From Natronincola peptidivorans (GTDB lineage: Bacteria; Bacillota; Clostridia; Peptostreptococcales; Natronincolaceae): a DNA stretch of 64,000 bases. Position 1 is the stretch's first letter; every line of letters starts with the position of its first letter. The stretch spans positions 62,001 to 126,000 of the forward strand of contig NZ_FOHU01000008.1 in the NCBI RefSeq assembly GCF_900111615.1, read 5' to 3'. Below, in pieces: positions 45,651-54,492 of this stretch. A program made the translations under genes and the position numbers. The notes under the pieces are model-generated. The model was not told the origin of the DNA, did not search any database, and saw only the letters and a program-made list of their open reading frames with translations.

Positions 45651-47033
45651 TTACTTAGAAAAATACTCCTTATATTTTCTATCACTACTTAATATATGCT
45701 CAATTAACCAAGCATTCAAAAACTCTGAGACATTAGCTGGGAAAATATAATTCTTCTCTTTGTTCAAATCCAGCACTGTCTTCATCAGCTTCTGGTGTTC
45801 AAGAATATGCGTCTCCAATTCAGGAAAGTTATTATTTCTCAACAGTTGTTCTTCGTTCTTAAAGTGCTGCAATGAATAATCAATTAATTGATCGAAAGTA
45901 TTTACTAGAATCGTTTTTGATTCACCCTTTCTAATGGCTTCATTTACATTATTGATTAGATTAATTAATCTCAAGTGTTCTTCATCAATAGAGGCAATGC
46001 CTACACTGTACTCCTCAGACCACTCCAGCTTCGTTTGTACATCATCTTCTTTCCTTTCTTTCTCACCCTTAATGTTGTCATTAAGCAATATGATAACACC
46101 ATCATCTTTATTGACTTGTATATCAACAGAGGGGTTATCGATGATTTCAAAGGATTTAGGCTTGTATCCAATTGCTCTTAACCCTTTTTCCTTAGCTAAT
46201 ATTTCCTGGATGGTTAAGGGTTCATTTGAAAAATGGCGATACATTTTTATATAATACCCATCTATTGGTTGAAAATTCCAATGAGCTGTTTCCTTCTCTT
46301 GTCCATAATTACCAGCAATGATTTCAGATATTTGCTCTCCTCCTAAAGCTAAGGGATAAACAACAACATCTGCACCCGCTCTTGTAATTCTAGGTTCAAG
46401 GGATCTGTCATCGCCCTGTGCAATAACTTCAATATTAGGGTTCAATTCTTTAGCTGCAAGAGAAAGCGTTAAGTTAATGGTAATGTCAGGAATACAAATA
46501 ACCATTGTTTTTGCTCGTTTAATCCCTGCATTCAGCAAGGTAGCATCAGAAGTGCTTGATCCCTGAACAGATACAAACCCAAGCTGACGAGTTTTTTGGA
46601 TTTCTTCCTCATTTTCATCTATAACCACGAAGGGGATATTCTTTTCTTGAAGCTTTAAAGCAATAATACCTCCTATCTGTCCAAAACCGCTCAGTATAAC
46701 ATGATCTTTCATTTTCTTTAGTTGTGAATTCATGGCTCTTCTCCCCATAAAATAGTTTAGTTTGTTTTCTAGTAAAATTGTTGCAAAGCTATTTAATACT
46801 GAAGCTGCCGACCCCAGACCAAAGATAATCAAAAAAATTGTAAATGTCCTTCCAGCATTGGTCAACTGATGGGTTTCTCCATATCCAACTGTAGAGAGGG
46901 TGATTATGGTCATATAGGCTGCGTCTATTATATTCCAACCTTCAATGATTATAAATCCACAGATGCCAAATATAATGACAGCTAGAAAAAGTGAGATACT
47001 CTTAATTATTTTTATTTTGTTGACTTTATCCAT
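45651..47033 (-). CDS. K+ channel with RCK (TrkA-N) domain fused to a bacteriohemerythrin domain
   Basis: The 460-residue protein has two membrane segments (about 12-30 and 63-88) around a pore helix and selectivity filter TVGYGE (48-53). An RCK Rossmann domain follows (about 110-240; GFGQIGG at 116-122), then a linker and a hemerythrin domain from about 336 to 458. All seven usual di-iron ligands are in place: His353, His390, Glu394, His409, His413, His446 and Asp451. RCK channels are gated by nucleotides or ions; hemerythrin binds O2. The combination suggests an O2- or redox-gated K+ channel. This is inference. Confidence 0.88.
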   Translation of the reverse strand: MDKVNKIKIIKSISLFLAVIIFGICGFIIIEGWNIIDAAYMTIITLSTVGYGETHQLTNAGRTFTIFLIIFGLGSAASVLNSFATILLENKLNYFMGRRAMNSQLKKMKDHVILSGFGQIGGIIALKLQEKNIPFVVIDENEEEIQKTRQLGFVSVQGSSTSDATLLNAGIKRAKTMVICIPDITINLTLSLAAKELNPNIEVIAQGDDRSLEPRITRAGADVVVYPLALGGEQISEIIAGNYGQEKETAHWNFQPIDGYYIKMYRHFSNEPLTIQEILAKEKGLRAIGYKPKSFEIIDNPSVDIQVNKDDGVIILLNDNIKGEKERKEDDVQTKLEWSEEYSVGIASIDEEHLRLINLINNVNEAIRKGESKTILVNTFDQLIDYSLQHFKNEEQLLRNNNFPELETHILEHQKLMKTVLDLNKEKNYIFPANVSEFLNAWLIEHILSSDRKYKEYFSK

Positions 47034-47384
47034 TATGACTCCACCTATTCTTTTTTATTCTTACCTATTATGTTTTCGTGAGTTGTTATTACTGATTTAT
47101 TTTTTCATTTTGCTTTTTACCTTTATTGCACTTTTGAGGAAAGACACCTACAACCCTTCCTCAGTAATAATAAAAATGCTGCTCTATTGTTAAGATAATC
47201 TACCAGCTTTATTTAATTATCTATTTATCATTTCGATAAAAGATTCTAAACTCCTTCTGATAATACCTCAACAGCTCTAATACTATCACTGTATGACTAT
47301 TGGTGTTTCATTCATCATCAATGGTGGATGTAAAACTGCTGAAAAGTGCCACAAATAGTGATTAAGAATTACAGGTCACAAGAC
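47034..47384. other. Intergenic stretch upstream of the K+ channel gene
   Basis: AT-rich, with no gene recognised. It must hold the channel promoter. No riboswitch or repeat was recognised. Confidence 0.4.
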
Positions 47385-47418
47385 AAAGACCCCCTAAGTT
47401 CTGCCCTAGGGGATCTTT
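47385..47418 (-). terminator. Terminator-like hairpin downstream of the FG-GAP surface protein
   Basis: AAAGACCCCCTA and TAGGGGATCTTT pair over 12 positions with one mismatch around a 10-nt loop. It lies about 220 nt beyond the stop codon at 47641. The stretch between (47419-47640) shows no gene. Confidence 0.6.
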
Positions 47419-47640
47419 GATTATTTGCAAATGCTTATCTAAAGCCTTCTATCACTTGATTATAAACTGTCTCTTATCTACAATAGAAAAGCCTTTCTTA
47501 AACTATTCTCTATAATACATCTGAAGAATGTATATAGACATGCTCCTCTAAGTTTTACTATAGTAAGGGCTACATTTGCAGTCTCCAGTTTTTAAAGACG
47601 CCGTGAAGAATGCTTTATCTGGCAAGGCCATCATCTGGAT

Positions 47641-50600
47641 TTACTTAGTAATGCTAATCTCCCTTGTTTCATGATTATACTCCACTGTAGCACCCAGTAT
47701 CTCACTGACAAATCGCAGGGGGACAAAAGTCCTGCCGGGAGGTATAATCCTTGGTTCTGTATCCATCAGAATCATTTCACCATTCACCAGTACCTCCTTA
47801 GACCCGATGGTTAGCAGGATTTCTGTATCTTCTTCTGTAATCAGCACCTGTCTTGTCTCCGGTAGCCATTTCACCTCTGCTCCCAGTGTTTGGCTGATGA
47901 ATCGCAGTGGTACTAGGGTTCTGTTGGATTCTCCATCAATAAAGGGGAATGCATCTAGATAATAGGCTGCTTCGTCTATCGTAGTCTCTAGTTTTCCTAT
48001 GGTTAGTTTTATCTGTTTTTTCGGTGTACTTTCTCCCTCAATAGTTTCTTGTTTAGACTCTTCTATTTCTCCTTCTTCTATAATCTGGGTAAAGCTATGT
48101 CTGGAGATTCTACCATTTCTATCGGTAACTGTGATGGTGTATTGATAGGTACCTGCCTTGGTGGGGGTGCCACTGATGACCCCATCCTTGGAAATGGTGA
48201 GTCCCTCAGGTAATTTCCCGCTGGTGACTTCAAAGCTATAAGCACCGCTGCCTCCTGAGGCTCTTAAGCTATAAGTATAATCCCTGTCTAGTGTTCCTTG
48301 AGTAGGATTAGTTCTGTTAATACTTAGACTGCTGGAGCTTCCTCCACCACCTGAACTGCCACCGCTAGGTTTATTCGGACTTGATATGTTTACTGTGCTG
48401 ACTGTTGATTCGTTGCTGGTATCTGAATAATCTCTTGCTAATACTCTATAGGTCCCTACGCCTAGTCCCTTAAACACATTGGAATCCTGCCATGTTAATC
48501 CATTATCTTTACTATATTCATAGGTACCACTTCCACCATAGGCTGTTACAGTTATGCTTCCATTGCTTCCACCATAGGTGGTTACATTGGTTTTTCCTAT
48601 GCTTATGGTTACATTTGGTGGAGTTGGTGGCTGAAGCTGTAGAACTATAAGGTTAAAATCTCTTGTGTCGCTGGCTCCATTATGATACACAAAAGCCGTC
48701 ACCGTTACATCTGTGTCACCGCTGCCAAGGGTTGGACGTGTTGTTATACCTGAGTTTCCTGTGGCGTTTATTTTAATAATGCCTTCGTTATCTGAACTCC
48801 AGGTGATATCAGACCCGTATACAGCTCCTACACTTGTGAGGCTTATATCTTGGGTTACTGAATTTACACTATCACCAGCTGCAAAGCCTATATTTAAGGC
48901 AGCTTTATCCACTGACACCTTTTCTTGATCCGTTATAGTAGGTACATCTTCTATATATTGTGCTGTTACTGTCAAATGGGAAGTTATATTATTAAAAACC
49001 TTATCCCATCCTGTAAAGATGTAGCCTGGTCTTGAAGGATTGTCAGGCGGTGTGGCTCCGTTCCCTTCCTCTACTGTTTCAGTTTTCAAATTATATCCAT
49101 CCCAATCTTCAAAGGTTACTGTATAAGTTGTTGGTATGGCATGAACTGTAAGGTTATTTGTCTCTACTGTTTTTCCACTGCTGGTATGGGCGATGGTTAT
49201 TGTACTCCCATTATCAGTAGTTGCTAATGTTGTCCCATCTATCTTATCAACGGTTAATCCCTTTGCTATAAAATCAGCAAACTCTACTTCTTCCTCTGTA
49301 CCATTACTCCAGTGAAGTTTTACTTTAAGTCCACTCAGATCCAGTGCTTCACCTTCGGTATATTCTAGCTTCGGTTGAGTTTCTATGCTTACGCTTTCAA
49401 CTTCTGTTACACTGAAATTAACTTCATAGTTTAATTCCGTAGTATTATCCTCAGCCGTAACTTTCACCCTAGCTGTTCCTGGAATTCCAACAGCCTGAGT
49501 AATTTCTAAGGTTGCGTCGATATGATTGGCTATAGCCGCTATGGATGGTGCATTCATTGTTCCATAGGGCAATTGTACATCATAACTGTATATCGCCGAA
49601 TCAAACCCGTTGACTGTAGTTCCTTCAATTGTCAGGTCTTTTAAGGTAGCATCGTTAGCTGAGTCTTTCTCTTTGATCGTAACCGTCGCTGTGGCGGGCA
49701 AACCATCAGCCAACCCAGACGTTATAGTGAGGGTGATAGTAAAGGTTTGATCCCCTGTGTAGATGCCGTTATCGAGAATATTGAATTTCGCTTCAATCGT
49801 TTTTTCATCTCCACTGGATAAAATCCATCCGTCTCCCCAAAAACCTGCTTTTTCATAATCTCTAAGTAGCACTGCTGTCCCGTTCAAAGTATACCCCAGC
49901 CCGACGTTTCCTTTACTGCCACCGCTGCGGGAAAACCTCAAGATCAGTTCACCACTGCCTTCATCAACTTCAATTGTATCTTCTTCCCAAGCGATTGTTC
50001 CATAGCTATAGATTTGGTAAGGACTTTCATATATTTCTGCTCCCCCGTCCAAATCAATCCTGACTAGATAGTTTCCATAGGGTAGATTATCTGGTATGTT
50101 TAGTTGAAGTATGGCTTCGTTATTGATGACTGAACCGACAGCTTCTATACTTGGTGATATCAGTTCTCCTTCACTGGTAAGGAAATCAGCCCGGATATTG
50201 GTACCATCCCCTATGCCATTTGTGGTTACAGTGAGTTGGATGCTTTTTGCCGACCCAGCCAAATGTTCGATAGAGGAAAGCACTACATTAGAAATCTTGT
50301 CCAACCGAGTATTGCGCATAATACCTATCCTATTTCTTAGGTCTTCCCCAAAAGCTAAATCATAGGCGCCGTCGCCGTCAAAATCTCCATAAGCAATGGG
50401 GGTGGGCTGGCTGCTGTCCTGTACGTAGAAAACTTTTGCCGCCTGTAAAGTTCCATCCCCGTTACCTGCCATGACTCTAATTTGATTTGTCTCTGCAGTC
50501 ATGGCAATATCAAGCTTGTTATTGCCATTAAAATCCGCTATTGCCAAATCCCGTCCTCCAGAAGTTGAATGAGATACATCAAAATTACCATCCCCCTGTC

Positions 50601-51456
50601 CCAATAAAACTTTGAGGACGTTCGATGATGAGCATATCAAATCAATATGAGCATCGGCATTCATATGGGCCGCAGCTATTGTACTCACAGAACTAAGACC
50701 AGTATCGATAGTGCTACCCACCTCAAATCCACCACTTTCATCATTAAACAAAACATAGATTTTTCCGTCTGTATAACTACCAGCTGCAATATCTAAATAA
50801 CCATTACCATTAAAATCGGCGGTGACCGTTTGATAGATTCTGTGGCCAGGCAGGTATTCGACAAAATTACCCAGGATCCTTCCGTCACCCTCATCCTCTT
50901 TACCCATTAATATTCCTACACCGTTATCAGTTGTGTATTGACTGATAACGACATCTAGTTTTCCATCGTTGTTCAAGTCTACCACTTCAATTTTTTGTGG
51001 TGAAGTTCCAACAGGATAGTTAAAAGTAGGCATGTTAAATGTTCCATCCCCCTCTCCATATAAAATGCGCAACCATTTGCCGTTCTGATTGCTAATGATG
51101 ATATCCACCTTTCCATCCCCATTGAAGTCGGCCATAGCAAGCCCAGTTATAGCCGCATATTGGCCAAAATCATATACATCCGGGTTTTGAAAGGTTCCAT
51201 CTTCGTTGCCCAGCATTATCAATACTTTTCCCGGAAGACCTGTACCTAACACCAAGTCCTCATTCCCATTATTGTTTACGTCCTCGGTTAACATAATCAA
51301 CACTTTTTCAGAAGGATAATAAGATGGTGCTGCAAAAACCATGTCACTGGAAGTAGCATGAACTGAAATTGGCATACACAATGATAAGCCCAGCGTCAGC
51401 AACAGTATGATAGCAATTATTTGTCTATCCTTCAAACTACTTGATAAATTATTCAT
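47641..51456 (-). CDS. Secreted FG-GAP/Calx-beta/Ig-type protein with copper-amine-oxidase-N tail
   Basis: The 1271-residue protein has a signal peptide (about 1-33). A run of FG-GAP/VCBS repeats with calcium-loop patterns (DFNGDGKVDI, DLNNDGKLDV, DFNGNGYLDI) covers about 40-400, likely a beta-propeller. A Calx-beta-like module (about 500-600), a cadherin-like beta-sandwich (about 610-690), an Ig-like and InlB-type segments (about 690-830) and a putative Ig (about 1085-1150) follow. The last ~115 residues are a copper-amine-oxidase-N domain (TLVPLRFISQ...), which does not imply amine oxidase activity. The tail matches those of two neighbouring proteins. A promoter with box A lies ~410 nt upstream. 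Confidence 0.9.
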   Translation of the reverse strand: MNNLSSSLKDRQIIAIILLLTLGLSLCMPISVHATSSDMVFAAPSYYPSEKVLIMLTEDVNNNGNEDLVLGTGLPGKVLIMLGNEDGTFQNPDVYDFGQYAAITGLAMADFNGDGKVDIIISNQNGKWLRILYGEGDGTFNMPTFNYPVGTSPQKIEVVDLNNDGKLDVVISQYTTDNGVGILMGKEDEGDGRILGNFVEYLPGHRIYQTVTADFNGNGYLDIAAGSYTDGKIYVLFNDESGGFEVGSTIDTGLSSVSTIAAAHMNADAHIDLICSSSNVLKVLLGQGDGNFDVSHSTSGGRDLAIADFNGNNKLDIAMTAETNQIRVMAGNGDGTLQAAKVFYVQDSSQPTPIAYGDFDGDGAYDLAFGEDLRNRIGIMRNTRLDKISNVVLSSIEHLAGSAKSIQLTVTTNGIGDGTNIRADFLTSEGELISPSIEAVGSVINNEAILQLNIPDNLPYGNYLVRIDLDGGAEIYESPYQIYSYGTIAWEEDTIEVDEGSGELILRFSRSGGSKGNVGLGYTLNGTAVLLRDYEKAGFWGDGWILSSGDEKTIEAKFNILDNGIYTGDQTFTITLTITSGLADGLPATATVTIKEKDSANDATLKDLTIEGTTVNGFDSAIYSYDVQLPYGTMNAPSIAAIANHIDATLEITQAVGIPGTARVKVTAEDNTTELNYEVNFSVTEVESVSIETQPKLEYTEGEALDLSGLKVKLHWSNGTEEEVEFADFIAKGLTVDKIDGTTLATTDNGSTITIAHTSSGKTVETNNLTVHAIPTTYTVTFEDWDGYNLKTETVEEGNGATPPDNPSRPGYIFTGWDKVFNNITSHLTVTAQYIEDVPTITDQEKVSVDKAALNIGFAAGDSVNSVTQDISLTSVGAVYGSDITWSSDNEGIIKINATGNSGITTRPTLGSGDTDVTVTAFVYHNGASDTRDFNLIVLQLQPPTPPNVTISIGKTNVTTYGGSNGSITVTAYGGSGTYEYSKDNGLTWQDSNVFKGLGVGTYRVLARDYSDTSNESTVSTVNISSPNKPSGGSSGGGGSSSSLSINRTNPTQGTLDRDYTYSLRASGGSGAYSFEVTSGKLPEGLTISKDGVISGTPTKAGTYQYTITVTDRNGRISRHSFTQIIEEGEIEESKQETIEGESTPKKQIKLTIGKLETTIDEAAYYLDAFPFIDGESNRTLVPLRFISQTLGAEVKWLPETRQVLITEEDTEILLTIGSKEVLVNGEMILMDTEPRIIPPGRTFVPLRFVSEILGATVEYNHETREISITK

Positions 51457-51863
51457 TATTCATCACTCTCTTTCTTATACTTTAAAAAATTTTTAATAAC
51501 ACAAAATTCTTATGATGGAGATACAACATGGTTTTATGCTTCACCTCTCCTACCCTTTCCCATCATCTACCCGGGTAATACGTTATGAAGTATTTAGTTT
51601 CACCAAAATCCTGATAACTGTTGATTGACAAATAGCTTGCTATCATTGTCGACACTTTATTGTAGCCTAACAATAATGTTGATTACCCAACAATGAATTT
51701 TTTCTATTTCGTCATTGCAATAGACACCTCCTTAAACTTTTTTCATTTCTATAGCATTATTTCAATATATGCACTGTCTGTCATTTATCACGAGTGCTGT
51801 AGTGAAAGCTTTTGTCTCTTTAGAAAAGTACCCATGTTATTCATATCCACCTATGATTCTTTT
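51457..51863. other. Long leader of the FG-GAP gene, with a decayed reading frame
   Basis: If box A is the promoter, the transcript has a leader of about 400 nt. A perfect AAGGAGG (51727-51733) lies 11 nt before an ATG (51713-51715) on the minus strand. The frame stops after three codons, but beyond that it reads KKFIVG, a second stop, then STLLLGYNKVSTMIAS, like a broken signal peptide, and ends about 51563. This may be the remnant of a small secreted protein. No riboswitch class was recognised. Confidence 0.35.
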
Positions 51864-51899
51864 ATCATAACAAAACCCGCTGACAGGATTCTGACAAAT
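51864..51899 (-). promoter_or_regulatory. SARP-box promoter A (FG-GAP protein gene)
   Basis: The minus strand reads TGTCAG-AATCC-TGTCAG, then exactly 10 nt, then TATGAT (51864-51869). The same layout occurs at boxes B, C and D. The repeat occupies the place of a -35 element. An extra TGTCAA lies 21 nt further upstream, as at box C. Confidence 0.8.
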
Positions 51900-52050
51900 G
51901 ATGCCTATAAATTGACAAAATATTTGTTTTTACTTTATAATAAATTTTCTTTGTTAAGGTATCTATTTTATAATAACTGCCTTTACTGTATTAATTTATC
52001 AACATTTTTATAGTGTTTTCCTTCATCCACCTATGCAAGTTAAGCTTTGA
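51900..52050. other. Region upstream of box A, similar to that upstream of box C
   Basis: No gene. About 45 bp next to box A (with TTGTCAATTTATAGGCA on the minus strand) nearly repeat the sequence next to box C at 56537-56580, so the promoter regions share ancestry beyond the box itself. Confidence 0.55.
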
Positions 52051-52088
52051 AAATAAAAATAGAACCTCTGAAAATAGTTCTGAGGTCC
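52051..52088 (-). terminator. Terminator of the beta-helix surface protein gene
   Basis: ACCTC/GAGGT stem with loop AGAACTATTTTCA, followed on the minus strand by TCTATTTTTATTTT. Its loop sequence AGAACTATTTT recurs in the terminator at 54446-54475, which suggests the two gene ends descend from a common copy. Confidence 0.6.
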
Positions 52089-52138
52089 TAATAGTGCGTT
52101 ACCGGACCACCACAGATGGCCTCTGCATCTTTAATAGA

Positions 52139-54268
52139 TTATCTAATGATGGTAATCTCTCTTGTCTCACTATCATACTCCACTGTAGCTCCCAACACCT
52201 CACTGACAAATCGCAGGGGTACAAAGGTTCTGCCCGGTGGGATTATTCTTGGTTCTGTTTCTATCAAGATGATTTCTCCATTCACCAGTACCTCTTTAGA
52301 GCCGATGGTTAGGAGGATTTCTGTGTCTCCTTCTGTAATCAACACCTGTCTTGTCTCTGGTAGCCATTTCACCTCTGCCCCCAGTGTTTGGCTGATGAAT
52401 CTCACTGGTACTAGAGTCCTGTTGGATTCGCTATCTATAAAAGGCATGGCATCCAGCTGTTGGGTTTCATCATCTAGCGTGATATCGGGTTTTCCTATGG
52501 TAATCCTTATTTTCTTTTTAGGAGGACTTGTTTCTTGAGTTTCTTCTGTCCCTACTATTTCTTCAGTTTCTTCTATTTCCTCTGTCTCCTCTTGTTCTTC
52601 TTGACTATCTCCTGATGTAGGTCTGCTGGAGCCTCCACCGCCTCCACCGCCGCCTGAACTTGTTGCTGTCCAGCGGGCATTTAGGGTGATATCGCCGGTA
52701 ATGGTGAAGCTGTCGCCGGGGGCATAGTTTGTACTTCCGTCCCTCCAGCCTGCAAAGCTATGTCCTATTCTTGTCAGATTGCCGGTATTATCCATAACGG
52801 TGACGGTGGAGCCGCTGGTATAGGAGCTGGAATCCACTGGAACAGTGCCGCTAGTATTGTTGTTGCCATGATAGGTTACTGTGTAAGTCGGCAGTGCCGC
52901 AGGCAGCACTGTAACTGGAATCGTCAATTGCAGATTGCCATTACCTATCTGACTGGTCAGCAGCAGGTTATATGAACCATCTGCTTCGGGACTCATAGTG
53001 ACTACATTACCATCATTGTTTAGTTGCGCATTTAACTCGTCTGATGTTCCAGGGTCAAGTACAAAGCCTACACCAGGGTCAACACCCTCAATGGTTATGT
53101 CATAGCTCTCAGTGGCCACCATTGATATAGCTTCAGGGAGTGTGGTAAGAAATGCTTTATCTATAGATTCAAATCCATTCACACCGTTGGTAATGTCGGG
53201 TCTTAAGGATGAAGCTATGGTGATGCTAGCTGTGCCGTTTACAACATAAACGCCATTCCGGGTTCCGCTGATTTGTACATTGCCGCTGATTTCTGCTCTA
53301 CTGTTTTCAGTTACATAAACGCCATAGTCATTGCTGCTGATTTGGGCTGTGCCGCTGATTTCGATTCTACTGTTACTCTCCCTAATATAAACACCACTCC
53401 CGAATGTGCCAAAAGCTACTCCCATGGCACTGATGGTGCCGCCGCTGATGCTAACTGTGCTGCCGTTGCTAACATGAACACCTTGACCTCCACTTCCAGT
53501 GGATTCAATGACACCGCCGCTGATGGTGGCTGTGCCACCTAAAGAACGAACACCTATACCATTCATTCCCATTGCTATGATGTTGCCACCGGTGATTTCC
53601 GCTGTACCACCGCTTCTAACATCAACACCAGCACCAGTTAATTCCTTCGCTTTAATATTACCACCACTGATGTTGACTGTCCCGCCGTCTTGAACCTGAA
53701 CACCAATACCTCCACTTCCAATCGCTTCAATGACACCACCGCTAATGTTGGCTGTGCCACTGCCTGAAACATCAAGAGCTCGTATTCTCGCTTCAATGAT
53801 ACCGCCACTGATGGTGGCTGTACCTCCCCCTTCAATAACAACACTCCATCCAGCAGGTCCCGTTGCTTCAATGGCACCACCATTGATTTTGAGAGTGCCT
53901 CCATCCACTTTGACGATTGGACTAGTTTGGCCACCTCTGCCGGTCACCTTGATATCTCCACTGATGGTGACATTCCCGTCATTGTCTATGATGATGGAAT
54001 GATTGTCTACATTGATGGCAGAAGCTGTAGTTGAGGTGATTTCTACTTTTCTGTCAATGGTTACATTGTTTGTCAGGTCAAAATCACCAGCGACGTTTAT
54101 GATGTCAACAGTTGGATTTCCAATGGCCGATGTAAACTCTGCCTCATCATAAACGGAAGCGGTGACGGTTTCATCCGCCGCCAGAGCTGTACTCCCTACA
54201 AAACACATCATGCCAAGGACTACAATCATTCCTGCCATCAGCATTAGAATTTTCTTGCTTATTTTCAT
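52139..54268 (-). CDS. Secreted beta-helix (ISGG-repeat) protein with copper-amine-oxidase-N tail
   Basis: The 709-residue protein has a signal peptide (about 1-30). A right-handed beta-helix-like region (about 60-350) is built of repeats such as GTATISGGVIEA, GTVNISGGNIKA and GTAEITGGNIIA. Residues about 455-530 are an InlB-like B-repeat (YTVTYHGNNNTSGTVP, FAGWRDGSTNYAPGD). A Gly-rich and Glu-rich linker (SSRPTSGDSQEEQEETEE) leads to the C-terminal copper-amine-oxidase-N domain. Tail and linker are almost identical to those of the next gene. The gene starts behind AAGGAGG and is driven from box B. Confidence 0.9.
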   Translation of the reverse strand: MKISKKILMLMAGMIVVLGMMCFVGSTALAADETVTASVYDEAEFTSAIGNPTVDIINVAGDFDLTNNVTIDRKVEITSTTASAINVDNHSIIIDNDGNVTISGDIKVTGRGGQTSPIVKVDGGTLKINGGAIEATGPAGWSVVIEGGGTATISGGIIEARIRALDVSGSGTANISGGVIEAIGSGGIGVQVQDGGTVNISGGNIKAKELTGAGVDVRSGGTAEITGGNIIAMGMNGIGVRSLGGTATISGGVIESTGSGGQGVHVSNGSTVSISGGTISAMGVAFGTFGSGVYIRESNSRIEISGTAQISSNDYGVYVTENSRAEISGNVQISGTRNGVYVVNGTASITIASSLRPDITNGVNGFESIDKAFLTTLPEAISMVATESYDITIEGVDPGVGFVLDPGTSDELNAQLNNDGNVVTMSPEADGSYNLLLTSQIGNGNLQLTIPVTVLPAALPTYTVTYHGNNNTSGTVPVDSSSYTSGSTVTVMDNTGNLTRIGHSFAGWRDGSTNYAPGDSFTITGDITLNARWTATSSGGGGGGGGSSRPTSGDSQEEQEETEEIEETEEIVGTEETQETSPPKKKIRITIGKPDITLDDETQQLDAMPFIDSESNRTLVPVRFISQTLGAEVKWLPETRQVLITEGDTEILLTIGSKEVLVNGEIILIETEPRIIPPGRTFVPLRFVSEVLGATVEYDSETREITIIR

Positions 54269-54364
54269 AATTTTTTACCTCCTTTTTTTCTCCAACAGTA
54301 TATTTGATGCTATTTCTTTCCAAAGCTACCACCAAAGGAAAGCATTGTATAGATGTCATCATTC

Positions 54365-54400
54365 ATTATAGCAAAGGATTCTAACAGGATTCTGACAAAT
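54365..54400 (-). promoter_or_regulatory. SARP-box promoter B (beta-helix protein gene)
   Basis: TGTCAG-AATCC-TGTTAG, exactly 10 nt, then TATAAT (54365-54370) on the minus strand. The start codon is about 90 nt downstream. The full 11-mers TGTCAGAATCC and TGTTAGAATCC are in direct tandem here. Confidence 0.85.
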
Positions 54401-54445
54401 TCCATGTTTTTCTTTGTCCATCTATCAATTTTGTGTTTCTTTAGG

Positions 54446-54475
54446 AAAAAGGACCCCAAAATAGTTCTGGAGTCC
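54446..54475 (-). terminator. Terminator of the CBM3/cadherin-like protein gene
   Basis: GGACTCC/GGGGTCC arms (one mismatch or G-T pair) around AGAACTATTTT, then five T on the minus strand. It lies 18 nt beyond the stop codon at 54493. Confidence 0.8.
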
Positions 54476-54492
54476 TATAGCTTCAGTTGTTT

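Noticed and set aside
51457-51863. Cyclic di-GMP riboswitch in the long leader of the FG-GAP gene
   Set aside because: Neither the conserved GCAAA-type core nor the paired GGTAGC-type segment of the known classes is present.
53273-54002. Several open frames on the plus strand opposite the beta-helix gene
   Set aside because: They arise from the low-complexity ISGG repeat coding on the minus strand and have no start signals.
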